From the NCBI RefSeq assembly GCF_003286085.1, contig NW_020825324.1, positions 124,001 through 188,000 on the forward strand: a stretch of DNA of 64,000 nt, read 5' to 3'. A program made the position numbers and the translations under genes. The notes beneath the pieces were generated by a model, which was not told the DNA's origin, did not search any database, and saw only the letters and a program-made list of their open reading frames with translations. How positions within the stretch are numbered: the stretch's first letter is position 1; every line of letters starts with the position of its first letter. Origin of the DNA: Drosophila persimilis. Its lineage: Eukaryota > Arthropoda > Insecta > Diptera > Drosophilidae. This document shows positions 13,339-27,187 of the stretch, piece after piece.

Positions 13339-16300
13339 TAGTGTCAGCGTCGGCCGCAGTCAGTCCCCAGATCGAATGGGCTGAAGAAATATCTCTGAGA
13401 GTGAGAGAGAGACAGAGTGGTGCTGGGTGGGAACCGGTTACCAGTTAACCAGTAAATGCCCTCCCTCCCTGGCTATGTGCCGGCTGTGCTGGGCCTGAAG
13501 TCGGTCAATAAACTAACCGCAAATATGTCCATGCCATAAGCTAAAGACAGCAACAGGCCCTGGCGATGTTTGGACACCACAAACATGTTGTTGCAGTTCA
13601 AGATATTTGCATAAATGCTTGGCCAAATTGGATTGTCTTGCCCCGTTCTGTTCTCGGTTCTGTACATTGAGATATGCCCGACTCGACTCGACTCGACCCG
13701 ACCAGAGTGGATGTGGATGTGGTCGTCGATACCATGCTGAAAGGGAATTTCATTAAGCGGGCATTCTTTCGAGGGGCAGGCGGTGCTCGGACACATAATT
13801 GTTGTGCAGAATTCCACCGATGAGGTTTTGGGGTGATATCCAATCCCTTGGCAAGGATAATCAAAACACATCGAAACACTACACTGTTCAGCACTGGATA
13901 AGTCATTCAATTCAATTCAACTCAATTCAAATGAAGAAGGATCAATGCTTGTGGAGAATCTGTTAAGGATTGTACCCCTTTCTTCAAGAAGAAATCTTCA
14001 GAGCCGGTTCCACTTGTCGTTCTTGCTGGATCATTTTTCTTGGGCACTTGTTGTCGAATTTGTTGTGTTGTGCATAATAATTCCATTGAGATCTCAATCG
14101 ATTTGCATTGCCAGCATGGGTGTGTTATAATTTATAAGAATTTTTGCCATTCAAATTGTGAGTGTGTTTCCCGAGTATCAGTACGATCCACTATCACGAT
14201 GAGTGGCGACTATTTATTAGAAGTTCACATTTCATTCTGATTTGCTACGCCAAAAGGAAGCGACTTTTTATGCCATCGGGGTTCCACTTGGCGAACATGA
14301 TAAGACCGAACGTTCCAATACCTTTCCAACCGTACTTGTTCAATATTTCATGCGATAATTGGGTTCATGATGACTTTGTTTTAAATTTTGCAAATTGTTT
14401 GCAAAGCAAAGATCAAGGAAAATAGATGCGATTTCATGTTAGTTTGATGTCTATAGCCCATACATATCTCCAAAAATATACCCTTAGCTGTGTATTCTAT
14501 GGCCCCCCTCCCCTTGGCCAAAACCAAGTCGTAATCGCTTCAAATGACTGCCGAGTGAGTCAAGCGCTTTGTGCCCCAAACGAAAGTCTAGAATCACTGT
14601 TAGCCCGAAACTAAAACGCGAAAACTGTTTCGCTTTTCGAGGCTGAGTGACGCATTTTGTGGTGCAAAGTGCTCGCCGCAAATTACTGCCGTAAATATTT
14701 AACGTATGAGAAATTTGCTGGTGGCGCTGGATTTATGATACGCAACTGAAACTATCTCTGGGATAATAAAGATAGTGCAGCGGTGGGTACTTTTTTTTTT
14801 TTTGGGGATTCGTCAGTTGGAGTCGTCTAATCTTTGGGCTAATATTTGCCTAGACAAATTGGACGGTTCCCGACCATCGAAATATGCGGCTATTCCTACG
14901 AACTGGAATATTCCTTGAGATCTTGGAACAGTCTTCGATGGGCAGCCTGCTGCACACTTCATTTGAATTTCAAAACGTCACGAAACTGATATAATAATCT
15001 ACAGAGCAACAGGCTACAGAACAGTATGCTCGGCTCTCAGCGTATTTTTTCTATTGTCTATCGACGATCGCCTTCTGTTATCAAATGCTGGGAGTAGGAA
15101 ATTATATGAATTGAAGTTCAACAAGTTGTTGCCTTTGCCGGCTACTATGGCGGGGAGGGGGGGGGTCGGTAAGGCCTGCTGCCCAACCAGTATACGACTC
15201 GGGAATGACCTGCATATCACAATGATGGGGGAGGGGGCGAAAGTGTCAGCCATAATCGATAATCAGTTGGAAAAGCATATCCCAAGAACTTTCGCCGCAA
15301 TTAGATGGAATAATATTTGGTTAGTCACAAAAACAGACGCACGCTCCATGCGCTTCATGCGCTCCATACGCCCCATGATGGGGCACCACGCCTAGGGTAG
15401 TAAAAACATCAAAGCAAATTAAAACAAATAACAAAAAACACGCAAGCTCCGTACTACTACTGGGCGGACCTGGGCGCCTGGCCTGGCCCCTGGTCCCTGG
15501 CCCCCCTCCGGCCCCAGAGTTGGTGGTGGAGACGGGGGAGGCGGAGCACAAAGCACAGATACAGACGATACCAGTATTTTTTCTGTGTTTTTTCGTAGCA
15601 GTTTCAACAGTAAACAAGAAAGAAGCAACGGCTGTGCGGACCGAGCCACATGACACTCTATCTATCGGATATCTAATGTTCAGATTTGATTGCCAAAAAA
15701 ATAAAGGATTTTTTTTTTGTTTTAGATTTCCTAGGATTTTTTGGTCGGCGGCTATGGAGAACTATGGAACGCGATTGTAGATTTGTATTGCTTTTGGTTT
15801 AATGATCTTTAAAAATAAGAAAGTTTTACTACGAAAGACTTACTTTTCAAGTGACTAAAAACCTGTGATACTTTTATATGAAAATTTAAGTTGCATTAAT
15901 TTCTTATACATATTCGATCAGGATTTAATGATACCCTTGACTAAGAAGTGTATCAAAAATAAAATAAAAACTCCGGAGAGAACGACATAAAAGTTGCCAA
16001 GTCATTGGCTTAAAATGAATTTGTTTTCCTATGTTTGCGATGTCTCATCATGCTGAATTAAATGATAATTTATTCGATTTCCATACAGTCGCACTCGCAC
16101 GTACCTACGTAAGCGTGCAGCTCCGCTCAGTGTCCGTGTTTGTAGCCGTGTATCTGTGGTCTCCCTCCCTCCGTGCGTGTGCGACTGTGTCGACCGTACA
16201 CTAATTTTGCAATAATTGCCCCCAGAATCTTGAATCTTGTTCGATTCGTATGTCGTGTGTCGCTTTTTCATATTTGCTATGAAAATATTGTAATTGCCTG

Positions 16301-17918
16301 CACTTCCTCCTTCTCCACTGATCCCCCTCTATCACTGCTCCTCTCATCCACTGACCGAGACCGAGACCGGCCGACCTCCTGCTCCCACTCCGCCCCGCAC
16401 CTCTGTCAACAACAGGGACGGCAAGAGAGTGCGACTAGGCAAATGCGAAACCGCAACCACCTGTTGTCAAAACGTCAGACAGAGAGGGCGCGAGTGACAG
16501 AGAGAGCTGCTGGCTGCTGGCTGCTGGCTGCTGGCTGGGGAGTGGGGAGTGGGGAGAGAGGGCAGGTCTGGGCGGCTGAGTTTGCTTGACATTGATACTC
16601 GTACGGGCACCAGAGAATGTGTCCCTGTGTGGGTGTGTGGCTGTGTGGCTGTGTGGCTGTGGGCGAGTGGTAAGAACGAACGGTAAACCAGCCAAAGTTC
16701 TCAATCGTCTGTCAAGGAGTTCTTGGCGGGAGAGCGAGCGAGACAAGGCCAAAGATACAGATGGAGAGAGTGGAGAGTGGAGAGTGAGCGAGCGAGAGTG
16801 GCCCTGGTGCACAGTGGTGCAAGTTCGCTAGTTGCATGATGCCTGCGGCATGATGCATGACTCATTAGCCCCATAATTAGCTTGATTAATTTGCTTGTAA
16901 TTCGCGAATTGATTTGATTGATGGCCAGTGGAGAGTGGCCAGTGCCAGTGCCAGGATCTAGGCATTTGATTGATGGCATTTCATCAACTGATTTACGACG
17001 GCCCGACCAGAGATACAACCAAGCGTTCTAATGACAGTGGGATATCCAGTTCTCTGTGATGCAATAAACTCTGAGGAAATTTCGTAACAAATTACCAAGA
17101 AAAGTTTTTTTTTTTTGGGAAAATCTGCAATAATATTTTATGGTGGCTGCACGGTTAAGGGTACTGTTACCTGAAAAATCGTAAATTGTGGTTTACCCCA
17201 ACACAGCAGCACGGAAATGCCGCAGGACCAAGTCAGGACTTGGTCTTGGTCTCTGAATCGGTAGGGAAAGAGAGAGCTGTCGAGCCGCTGTCCAGCACAT
17301 CAATCAAATGGAGGAGCTATGCCGGCGTCTGTCTGTAGGGTCTCTTCGTCTAGCGGCCAATTAGTGACCTGATGGCTGTGCGAGCCGACCTTTGAACCCC
17401 ATGCGCTGTGCGGGCCACACTAGAGGCAACAGTTGGCCAAGAATATCTGTGGTCCCAGCGAGCGGCTAAATCAAAGTCAGCTCTCTCATTCAGCTTCTCG
17501 CATTATTGCCGGATTCATGATGATAATGTTAACAGCAGAAGCCCACTGTTAACGCGCTAAGCGCCTGCGAGAGCCAGAGAGGGATAGAGAGCACAGCTTC
17601 CGCTCGGTCAATGCTAATTGGCATGTCTAAATGGTCTTCGGTCGCTGCTGCCTCTGCTGCTGCGCTGCCTCTGCTGCTGCAGTCTGCTGCATTTTTCGTC
17701 CCGACTCCTCCTGGCTGCGCTGCTGCCTACGCGGCCCACGCACTGCCAGAAACTGGCAACAGGCAACAGGCAGGCAGACAGGCAGACAGGCATCAGGCAA
17801 CAGCAGGCGCTATCACTCTCGCCCTCGCTCGCACTTGAGCACTCACTCTCGCTATCAGTAGCCCGCTCCCGCTCGCTCTGCTGCTTTTACTTAGACTCGC
17901 GTTGCTAACGAAAAATGC

Positions 17919-17925
17919 TATAAAG
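17919..17925 (+). promoter_or_regulatory. TATA box of a probable promoter
   Basis: TATAAAG in the context GCTATAAAGGCG is followed about 30 bp later by CAAGTAAGTCGACTG, where a start site would fall. Downstream sequence has the look of a Drosophila 5' leader, with (CTG)n, CA-rich and AAC-rich stretches. The nearest downstream gene on this strand is MCT gene B, whose first coding exon begins with a splice acceptor, so a remote promoter is required. Confidence 0.4.
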
Positions 17926-17949
17926 GCGACCGCAGCAGGCGGCCAAGTA

Positions 17950-18051
17950 AGTCGACTGCCGGACGCATAACAGTGAACAACCCACACACGCGAAAACGCA
18001 CACACACGCACGCAGACCGAGCGCACGATTCCCGAACCGAACCAGTGGTAG

Positions 18052-18082
<31 letters not shown>

Positions 18083-18472
18083 GCTGCTGGTGCTGGTGGC
18101 AGTGAAAGAGTTTTCTGTCTTGTATTACAGTTCGAACAGCTGAGCCGCGACGTTGTGTATAACACATACGCGGTGTGTTCTCTTCTCCCAACCCGAACGG
18201 GCCGCTCAACTGCCGCAATCAAAGCGTCAAACCAGTGTACAAGTGTTTTTTAACCGCTCTCTTACTGTGGGACTGGCAATAAGCCAAGCAACCGCTCGCT
18301 CAAGTGTGCTCTTTTTTGTTCCCGTGCACTTCTCTAACAGTTCTCCGAACTCAAACAAACAACAAACAAACGTGTGAAAATTAGCAGCTCCCTCAATCAA
18401 GCATCTGCTAAACCGTGAACCGTGTGATAATCGACAGTTACAAACGACTTGAACAACAAATAACCGATTACC
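17950..18472 (+). other. Candidate 5' UTR exon, possibly of MCT gene B
   Basis: This stretch begins about 30 bp after a TATA box and ends at a strong splice donor (ACC then GTAAGT at 18473). The acceptor before gene B (CTCTTTCAG ending at 25194) leaves only three bases before the ATG, so an untranslated first exon must exist. Joining these two would give a 6.7 kb intron. The pairing is inferred; an earlier GTAAGT at about 17947-17952 is an alternative donor. Confidence 0.3.
18052..18081. repeat. (CTG)n microsatellite
   Basis: About ten CTG units within the candidate 5' leader. Confidence 0.9.
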
Positions 18473-18549
18473 GTAAGTTTTCAAAAAGCAAAGCAACAAA
18501 TGTCAAAAATCAGAATGAAGAAAGTGTCAAACAGACAGGCAGACGGACG

Positions 18550-18597
18550 GGTACGGGTGTGGGTGCGGGTACGGGTACGGGTACGGGTACGGGTCAC
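18550..18597. repeat. GGGTAC-type hexamer repeat
   Basis: GGGTAC, GGGTGT and GGGTGC units run in tandem. Related hexamers recur at 46484-46505, 59931-59975, 61364-61391 and 61594-61624. Confidence 0.85.
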
Positions 18598-19882
18598 ATC
18601 CACCCACAATCGACAAGCCCCACAACCTTAAACCGTTAGCATCCACCGTGTGTCGTGGAGCCCCCACATTTACCAGCATTACGATCTGGTTCCGGAAAGC
18701 AAATTGACTTTTCCTCCATCCTTGCAGCCGCTGTGTAAAAGAAGCCCCCGCACTGGGCTGAAAATATTCACCAAATCGAATTATATTTCCCTTTTCGACT
18801 TGTTTTTTTTACGTGATGTTATTTTTGTTGCTGTCCTCGAGGGCGCCTCGAGGGCTCTATAGGGAGTCCGGGGTCTGGAACTGACGGTAAATGCATTAAA
18901 ATCGGGCGCCCAATTGTGGGTGGACCCCGCGATTTCCAGCGGGAGTGCGTCATCCATGCAGACACACAATACATATAGATTTTTAAAGCTTGATCGAGAG
19001 AGCGTCAACGAGATGTCGTTGCAAGATACGGGAGAACCCAATTAAAAAGTGATTTGTTTTTTTTTTTTTATGAATTTGTGGCCATTCAACAAAATCTCTA
19101 TACATTTTTATTGATATTTGTGCAGGTTTGTAGTATTTATGGTAGAAAATTGGGTTTTTCATCGTAATTCAAGAAAATATTAGGGTATACCTCAAACAAG
19201 TGAAAGACCGTTAAAGGCCTAAGATATGTATGTACAAAATATTTACAATCCAAGCATCTATGAAACAAAGGCAACATTTACACGAAACCTGCCTGGAAAA
19301 TGCTGCCCTTCAAAAACGATCGCCAGAATTACAGAAATCTTTCCTAGTTCTTCAACACTGCCTCGCCGGAGGAAGAGGAGTTCTATCGGAACTCTGAAAA
19401 CATGTTCCACATCTGTAGAAGGCGGATAAGTATTTAGAGCCTAAATAGCTTGCGGCAGCAAGAGTCAGAGGCAACACCCCTAGATGTCAGCTGGCCAAGG
19501 TTCTGGGCTGTCGGCTTGTGCCGCTGGAGGAAGATGCTGCCCCCGAGGGGCATAACGTAGAGCTGTCAGCACAGACAGCGGACCCGCAAAGCAGTTCAGA
19601 GCAGCTCAGACTCACAAAGCCCTCGGCACAGAGCCCCCCAGATGGGGAAATGTTTGTGCGGATTTTCGTATTTGACTCCCCGCCAGAGATAACCTGTTGC
19701 GAACAATGAAAATCGGGGAATCGGGAAATCGGGGAATCGGGGGCCACGCTCCGTCTGGTATTTAATGTGTTTTTTATTTTTTATTTTTTTTTTTTGTTTT
19801 TGATGTACTAAAGTCGGTAAATGTTACGTGCAATGTGCAAATGGGAAATGGAAAATTGTAGACAGTTTTGAGAATTTGTTTC

Positions 19883-19883
<1 letters not shown>

Positions 19884-19922
<39 letters not shown>
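19884..19922. repeat. (TG)n microsatellite
   Basis: About 19 uninterrupted TG units in non-coding DNA. Confidence 0.95.
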
Positions 19923-19924
<2 letters not shown>

Positions 19925-20101
19925 TTGTGAATTGAATCAACAGTTTTAAGCTGCTTACGTGCTGATGATTATCGTATAATGGAAGCACCCTGTTCGCTGG
20001 GATTATGCAATCGATAAAGACCCGCGGTCCAAAGGCCCCTCCTCCCGATGGAATCACAAATGCAGGCGATAAGCTCTTGGCCCAGACAGAACAGACCAGA
20101 G

Positions 20102-20125
20102 CTCTCTCTCTCTCTCTCTCTCTCT
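20102..20125. repeat. (CT)n microsatellite
   Basis: About 12 CT units. On the other strand these are GAGAG elements of the kind bound by GAGA factor, but nothing shows they are used. Confidence 0.9.
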
Positions 20126-21930
20126 TTCTGTGTTATTCTATGGGGCAGATGGATAGTTTGACTAATTGATTGGAGAACTCCCACTATTCCCAGAGACAGA
20201 GCGAGAGAGATCATGTGTCAGAAGCGCACACCCAAGTGGAATTAGCATTTTTTTTTGTATTTTTCTTTTTTTGGAGCTAGAGCAATTGCCATTAGAATTG
20301 GGAATAAGAAGAGGCAGAGAGTCAGAGAGTCAGAGGTACGTTCGAGTGCATTTCTGGGTACAGGGGACAGGGGCCGGCAGTATAGTGTTTCACTTCACAG
20401 AAGGCACTTAGGCCCTCCGACCGCCGCACTGCCCACTTAAGTCGAATTGAAGTGCAACGTCGGGAGTACGTGAGTTTATTCGAAACCGAAAAAAGAAATA
20501 ACCAAATGAACTAGAATAGAACCGAATTGTATGCAAGGCGGCATGGACATGGGGATTTTCTCTGGGATTGACATTGGGAATGATCTTCATTCACATACCA
20601 CATACGACAGGCATATCCCATATTCCATTCCCAGAGAGACAGACAGACAGACAGACAGAGACACATGTGAGAATGTGTCGGGTGTTGGGATTATTTTGTG
20701 GCAAGAGCAGGGCAATAACAATCATTGAAATGAAATGTAATGAAATGCTACTAAAAATAGCCCATACAGAGCCCATGCCAGAACACGTTGCCCATAATCT
20801 CTGGATGCAATTGTGAGAGACGGAGTTGTGAACCCCACATCAGAGGGCCGCACAGCCTACACAGTGAATGATAACTCTGTCCAAGTCCATGGGCCCACTC
20901 TTTTGGGTGTATAAATAGCCCCATTCGTAGTCGTCTCTCTCTTAACAACAAACCAGGCATGACGCCACGACTACTACCTATAGACGGAAAGAATCCGAAA
21001 ACCAGAAACCAAAAACCAAACACCAGAACCATCCCATGCCCTGCCATGCAAATAGGGTTCCCTTTTTTGGTTTTACGATGGTTTTTTTTTTGGGAATGTT
21101 TAGAAGGCGCCATCTCTGGAATATAGAAATGAATCACACATCGTACAACAGGGTTTCCCTTAGAAGTTTTTCCCTGAAAAATGATTGCAATTCTAACCGG
21201 CATACATTTTGAGATACTAGATTTTGAGACCCAAAGGAACTAAATCTAGGCATTGATGTCTGTCTGCCTAATAAATAGTATCTGAAATTCTCTGAAAATC
21301 CCCAGAGGCTAAGATCTGAGGATAGCTGTGGGGTTCTGATTGCTTTTGTCTATGGAAAGACAGTATTTGAGAGTTTTGCAATTTCCATGATCGTAAATAT
21401 TAAACGTATTCCCTCTCAACAGATCGCAGACAAATGCTCTGCTCTGCTCTGCTCAGCTTTCTCTCTCTCTCTCTCTCCCTCTCTCCTTGTGTGAAAGATC
21501 TCCCGCTCTTTGAACTCTTGCTCAATGCACACAAAAACTTTCAGCTGATCATACAGTACAGTATACTCTATACTATGAGAGCGAGAGAGAGAGAGAGACC
21601 AGTGGGGGCAGCGGGCTGGTGGGGAGGGTGTTGCTGGGGCCACGCGGCGCCACCCCGCGTTCTACCAATTAGCCGCCGGCGCGAATCAATTACCGCTCTC
21701 CGCTATATCTGTGGGCCTTAATCAATTCTCATTGACACAATTTAATTGAAGTCGCTGTTTCTGCTTGTGAAATGAAACGATCAGCGCGACGCCTCCTCTC
21801 CTCATAGACATAGACGTAAACGTACACGGAGACGGAGACGTACAACGTATACGGAGTGTGTATTTCAACAACGATTAATCTCAATTAGAGGCCAATTGAG
21901 TGAGAGAGCGAGATGAAAACCCCTACCCAT

Positions 21931-21960
21931 CGTATCGTATCGTATCGTATCGTATCGTAT
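21931..21960. repeat. (CGTAT)6 pentamer repeat
   Basis: Six perfect CGTAT units. A shorter, imperfect version occurs near 28937-28966. Confidence 0.95.
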
Positions 21961-22339
21961 GGTTTGGGGGCATGGGGCATGTTCCGGTGCTTGTCCAACC
22001 ATTAGGCTGCACCTGTTGTACATCGCATCGGACATCGGACACATGTGCATTGTGAACTTCAAAAGGTACAAGTGTTTTGTTCATTCTACTATTTGTCTTT
22101 TGGCTCCAGAGATACGACAACGAACTGCCGACAGAGCGGTAGAGCGTCAGAGAGTCGATCGTAATCAATAGTGCCGCCTGTGTGCCCGTCCCGCCCGTCA
22201 CATTTATCTATCCGCTCAAACTAATGAGTCATCTGCCGCCCCTAATGGCCAAACACTCGACTCGTCCGATAGATAAGGGTCAACGCATCGTACTTCTTTC
22301 CTGATTTCTTTCCTGTGGGCCGATTGAGTCTTATCTCGG

Positions 22340-22340
<1 letters not shown>

Positions 22341-22374
<34 letters not shown>
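22341..22374. repeat. (GA)n microsatellite
   Basis: GA units with one GATA interruption, in non-coding DNA. Confidence 0.9.
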
Positions 22375-22570
22375 CAATGCGAAAATTGCAGAGTATTTGC
22401 CGAGAATTTTGCCTTTTGTGGCATGGGGCAATGGCAGTGGCAATTGTTACCTTTGCTATCGTACAAAAGATAAACTCATTCCCGTGCCGGCAGCAGCAGA
22501 CTCTCTTTGTTCTGGGCCGTAATCCTCCTTGGGACATGCCTGCTGTGGCGGGGAATCCCTATTTAGTACA

Positions 22571-22587
22571 CCCCCCCCCCCCCCCCC
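22571..22587. repeat. Poly-C homopolymer
   Basis: About 17 consecutive C; the exact length may be affected by sequencing error. Confidence 0.9.
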
Positions 22588-24861
22588 TGCTACTAGTACA
22601 TTCTACTATTTATGAGACTAATCTGGGATCGGAATACGCTTAACTTATCTGAGAATACCCTCTTCAAAATATTGTGAAATTCCACAAAAAACATATTCGA
22701 TTCGCAATTCCGAAATCCCATTGATTGGGGGCTTTATCATCGCACTTGCTCTGAGCTCTGCTTCCTCTCCTCTGCCCCGACATCGTGAGTGTTTGCTTTT
22801 CTGAAACACACAAAATTTGTTGCCCACGCGGCATGACTGTGCAAAAACACACACACACACACACACGCAATACACACAATACACAATACAAGAGACAACA
22901 AACAAATACAACTAAAATCATAAGAAAGCAATGACGACAAATTGCGGAAACCGTCGCGATAGCCGGAGCGGAGCTCTCCGTTGGCATCGAAACCTGAATG
23001 TCGTGGTCGATGGATGGATGGCTGGAGAGCTGGGCAGCTGGATCGACGGATAGATCGCACCCATGACTCTCGGCTCTCGGCTCTCGACTCTCGGCTGTCG
23101 CGTTGAAACGATCTCAGAGTGCGACTGCGTCTTCAAGCGAAAGTTTTGCTTGGGAATACCCTGCCATGGAGTATGGAATGAATTCATGAATTCAGTCCTC
23201 AAAGAAAATACAAACAAATGTACATATAACGAAGAGAGCGAGAGAGTAAACGAGAGCTGGCATTCGGCTCTGTGGCCGAGCGGAATACCTTTCGTAGCCA
23301 TAGAGTGTCTGCTCTTTCGGTTATAAGAACACACAATTCTCAAGAGATTTCTGTTCAAATATTCTATGGATCCCAATCAGTATTCAGTTGCGGCTAGGAT
23401 GAACCGAGAGGCGCTACCTGCATGAAGCGCGACCTGTTTGGTCGGATACGGGATACAGAAAAGGATTCAAGAGAGATCCACCTATCAAAAGTGAAGGAAT
23501 AAAGATGTATCTACCTATCAAGAGTCACTGCATGAAAACATACGATAATGAAACCTGAAAATATTTATAATCCACTGAAATTTCCAGTGTGTTTGAAGCT
23601 TCGGCTTCGTTTCATTTATTTTGTTTGAACGCTTTCCTCTCTGTTGATCGATCGCTTAATTTTGGAGGGGGGGGGGACGACGACTGCTAAGTGCCATCGT
23701 TGTGCTACCCCCTCTGATCCCGATCCCGATCCCGATCCCGAGCCCGTACCGGCAGTCGCAGTCGCAGTCGCAGTCGCAGTCTCTGTTCGAGTTCCAGACC
23801 GACTACGACAACGGACGGGGCGTCAATTTATGGCACGCTCCGATGAAGTTCAATGGCAACACACGGACACAGAGAGCCCAGACACACCGACACATGGAGG
23901 AGCAGTGTCTGAATGAAGACATCCCCCGGATGTAAGATGGATCTGGTGCAGTGCACCAGTGCACCAGTGCACCGGCTTTGTCCTCGCATTATCGATGCAT
24001 AAATAAACCCGGCATGCCACGGGGGGCAAAGGAGGCAAAGGGGGGGGCGGAGGTACAAGTTGTCTTTTGATTATCGCAAGAACCGAACGATGACAACCAT
24101 CTCTCGATCGTTCTTGATGGAGTCTCGCTGTGCCGCATTTCAGTGCATCGATCCAATCCGGTCTGTGCTGTGCTGGGCTGCAGCTCGTGCAACTCTTTGG
24201 GGCACACACACATAGCCCACACCCCACCCGCTAAGTGATTTCCATTTTGCATCGATTCAAATTGGAAAGAGAGCTCCCCTCGTGGCTTGCATACCAAATA
24301 AATAGCGGCAATCGCTCGACGATGTCGCACCCATTAATAGGAAATATTGTATCTATGATGAGAGTCACTCGATAGACCCTATAATAATGATGATTGTCGG
24401 TCTGGTCTCTCCATTATGATGGAGCCTCTCTGCGTCAATCCCAATTAGCAATTAGAGAATTATCTTTGCTCCTTCCACACCTCGCCAATAGCAACAGCAA
24501 CAGCGACAGCAACAGCGACAGCTCCACCTTTTGCTCCATTAAAGGTGTGCCCTCATCGACGGGGCTATAGATACGCAGATACCAGCGAAAATACATACAT
24601 ACGAGTATGTGATAATGCCAATAATGAATGGTGTGGGCTAATGATAGTTTTTTGGAAAAACACTGACAGCGACTTGGACTATAGGATAAGGAATGGTAAC
24701 GGCAATGGAGAGGTATTGGAGAGAAATATGTTAGACAAATCTCAGATTGCTAGACGTTTAAGGGGTCGTCTTGAAGGTGTGGCAGTTCTGGGAGAACGAG
24801 ATAGAGAAAGATATCTATAAAGTATAGAATAATCTTGAAGGAAATAGAAGACTACAACCAA

Positions 24862-25094
24862 GGGGCGCTGCTGCGTGACGCGCTAAATGTTAAACCGAAA
24901 GGTGTTATCATAAATAAACCATCAAGTGGCCCAAGCCGAGGAGCGCTGTTGCATGACGCGCGACATCAAAGGACAAATATGCAACGAACGATACTGTATA
25001 TTATAGTAGATATTTTATGGTGATCAAGTGATGATGTTTGAGCAATAGAATGACAGCCACAAATCGCCGTTGGGCACTGCTGCAGGACGCGCCA
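24862..25094 (+). repeat. Three copies of a GC-rich motif just upstream of MCT gene B
   Basis: Copies at 24862-24884, 24940-24962 and 25072-25094 share the core GCGCTGCTGCATGACGCGC with a few substitutions. They are 78 and 132 bp apart in the same orientation, ending about 100 bp before the coding exon of gene B. A fourth copy lies at 4824-4846. The surrounding sequence is AT-rich and not obviously repeated. They could be protein-binding sites or scraps of a mobile element. Confidence 0.55.
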
Positions 25095-25197
25095 CAGGAA
25101 AGGATAGGAAGGAATTTCAACCGTATAGAGTAGATCTTTTGTGATGAACGTTAAGATCTCTCAAAACTAAATGATTTTTCTTGATCTCTTTCAGGCC

Positions 25198-27153
25198 ATG
25201 GACAAATCAAATTTAACAGACAAGAATCACACGAATGTGTATAATGTTACGACGAAACCAAAGAAGCCCAAGCGGCGGGACAAGAGCGATTTGGGCCCGG
25301 ATTTTGTGGCTCCAGATGGCGGCTGGGGCTGGGTGGTGTGCCTGGCGGCCGGATTGAATAACGTATGTGGAATTGAAGTTGATATACATTCGATGGACAT
25401 TTGAGGGACATCAATTTCTTTTTCAATTACAGTTCTTCTTGTTCCCGGCCCTGCAGCAGTACGGCTTGATCTACAGAGTGCGGATGCATGGCCTGGGATT
25501 CGATGCCAAACAGACGACAACAATTGTGAATGTGGTGATGGCCGTGTCCTCACTAGTCGGTGAGTGGTAGCCATCTGAGATCAAGGATCATGAATATATT
25601 TGTGTGCCTTTGGCAGGTATCGTTAATGGAGCCATGTTCAGGCGCTTCACGTTCCGTCAGGTGGCCCTCACGGGCACGATCCTGGGCTTTTCGGGGATCT
25701 TTCTGACGGCCTTCTGCACCACCTTCTGGCAGTACATCGTCTGCCTGTCGGCGATATATGGCATTGGCCTGGGCCTGGCCATGGCTGCCACCTCGCTGGC
25801 CGTCAACACCTACTTCAAGCAGCGGCGTCGTCGTGCCACCGGCTTCTCCTGGACCATCACGGGACTGGGGCCTATTTTCTTTCCGTATGTGTCCACCTGG
25901 CTGTTGGGCTTCTACGGGGCACAGGGCACCATCTTGATCTACTCTGGCATCGCCATGAATGCCGTACTGTGCGCCTTGACCCTGCAGCCGGTGCTGCGGC
26001 ATGTGAAGAAGCCAAAGACCGCGTCCACCGAAGGACTGGACTCGGCCAAGGATCATCCCGAGACGGCGGAGGCCAATGGGAATCTGCTGACGCCCGGCAG
26101 CGATCCCTGGATCGACTACGAGTGCAAGTACTGTCAGTACCAGAAGCGTGCCAAGCGTGGCATCTTCTCCTCGCAGTATCTCTTCAATGTGGACGATCCG
26201 GAGCGTCCGGGCTACGAGATCACAGAGCCGGGAACCCCCATGCTGGCCCGCGCCAATGACGGGTGGTTCGGCTCGAAGCTGTCGCTCACCGCGGATCAGG
26301 GGACGGGTGGCGCACGCTTACGCACGCGGAGGGAGCTGATGCGACAGGTGTCGTCGCGCAGCCGCGAGAATCTCGATCGCCTGGAGACGAGCCGGACGGA
26401 CGAGACGCAAGAGCAGGGCCTCTATAAGCCGAACTACTTCAATCGGGAGCGCGAGGACCAGGAGCGGTATACCAGCAAGACGAGCGTCTACTCGAAGAAC
26501 GGCCAGGAGGAGCTGCTGCGATGCACCTGCGCCGAGGACAAGGCCCTGCTGCAGAAGACCGCCGAGGCCATGCGACTGGAGCAGATGGACGACCAGGCCC
26601 TGCAGGCCGAGGAGGATGAGGCCATGAGCCGCATGACCTTCTTCCAGAAGGTCAGCAAGTTCTTCGATCTGGACCTGCTGCGCGACTTCACCTTCGTGAA
26701 TCTGGCCGTGGGCATGAGCATCATGATGTTCGGCGAGATGAACTTCTCGGTGCTGACGCCCTTCATTCTGAATAGCTTCGGGTATTCGGACACACAGATC
26801 TCCCTGGTGATGTCCCTGCTGGCCTGCATGGACATCTCCGTGCGATTCCTGGCCCCGCTGGCCCTCGAGAAGGTGAAGCTCGACAACCGGGTGCTGTTTG
26901 CCTTTGGGATCCTCTGCATTGCCGTCGGCCGTGTGGTTGTGGCATTCACCAACTCCTACGAGGTGATGATCGGTGTGTTCTTGCTGATAGGTTTCGGCAA
27001 GGGTTTCCGCACCATTTTCTCGCCCCTGATCATTCCCAGCTACGTGCCGCTCAATCGCTTGCCCGCCGCCTCGGGTCTCCAGCTGATCTTCAATACAATG
27101 TTCTCCTTTGCCATGGGTCCTCTTTTGGGTAAGTCTCCAGGATCATACATAAT

Positions 27154-27187
<34 letters not shown>

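Larger units (their letters stand above)
12104..25194. other. Long non-coding region between MCT genes A and B
   Basis: About 13 kb with no supported coding exon. It includes the 3' UTR of gene A (no canonical AATAAA seen close to the stop) and many microsatellites. A TATA-type promoter with a possible 5' leader exon lies near 17.9-18.5 kb, and three copies of a GC-rich motif lie just before gene B. Most is probably intron and regulatory DNA of gene B. Confidence 0.5.

Noticed and set aside
24862..25094. CRISPR-like array
   Set aside because: Three short motif copies with uneven spacing in an animal genome; not a CRISPR array.
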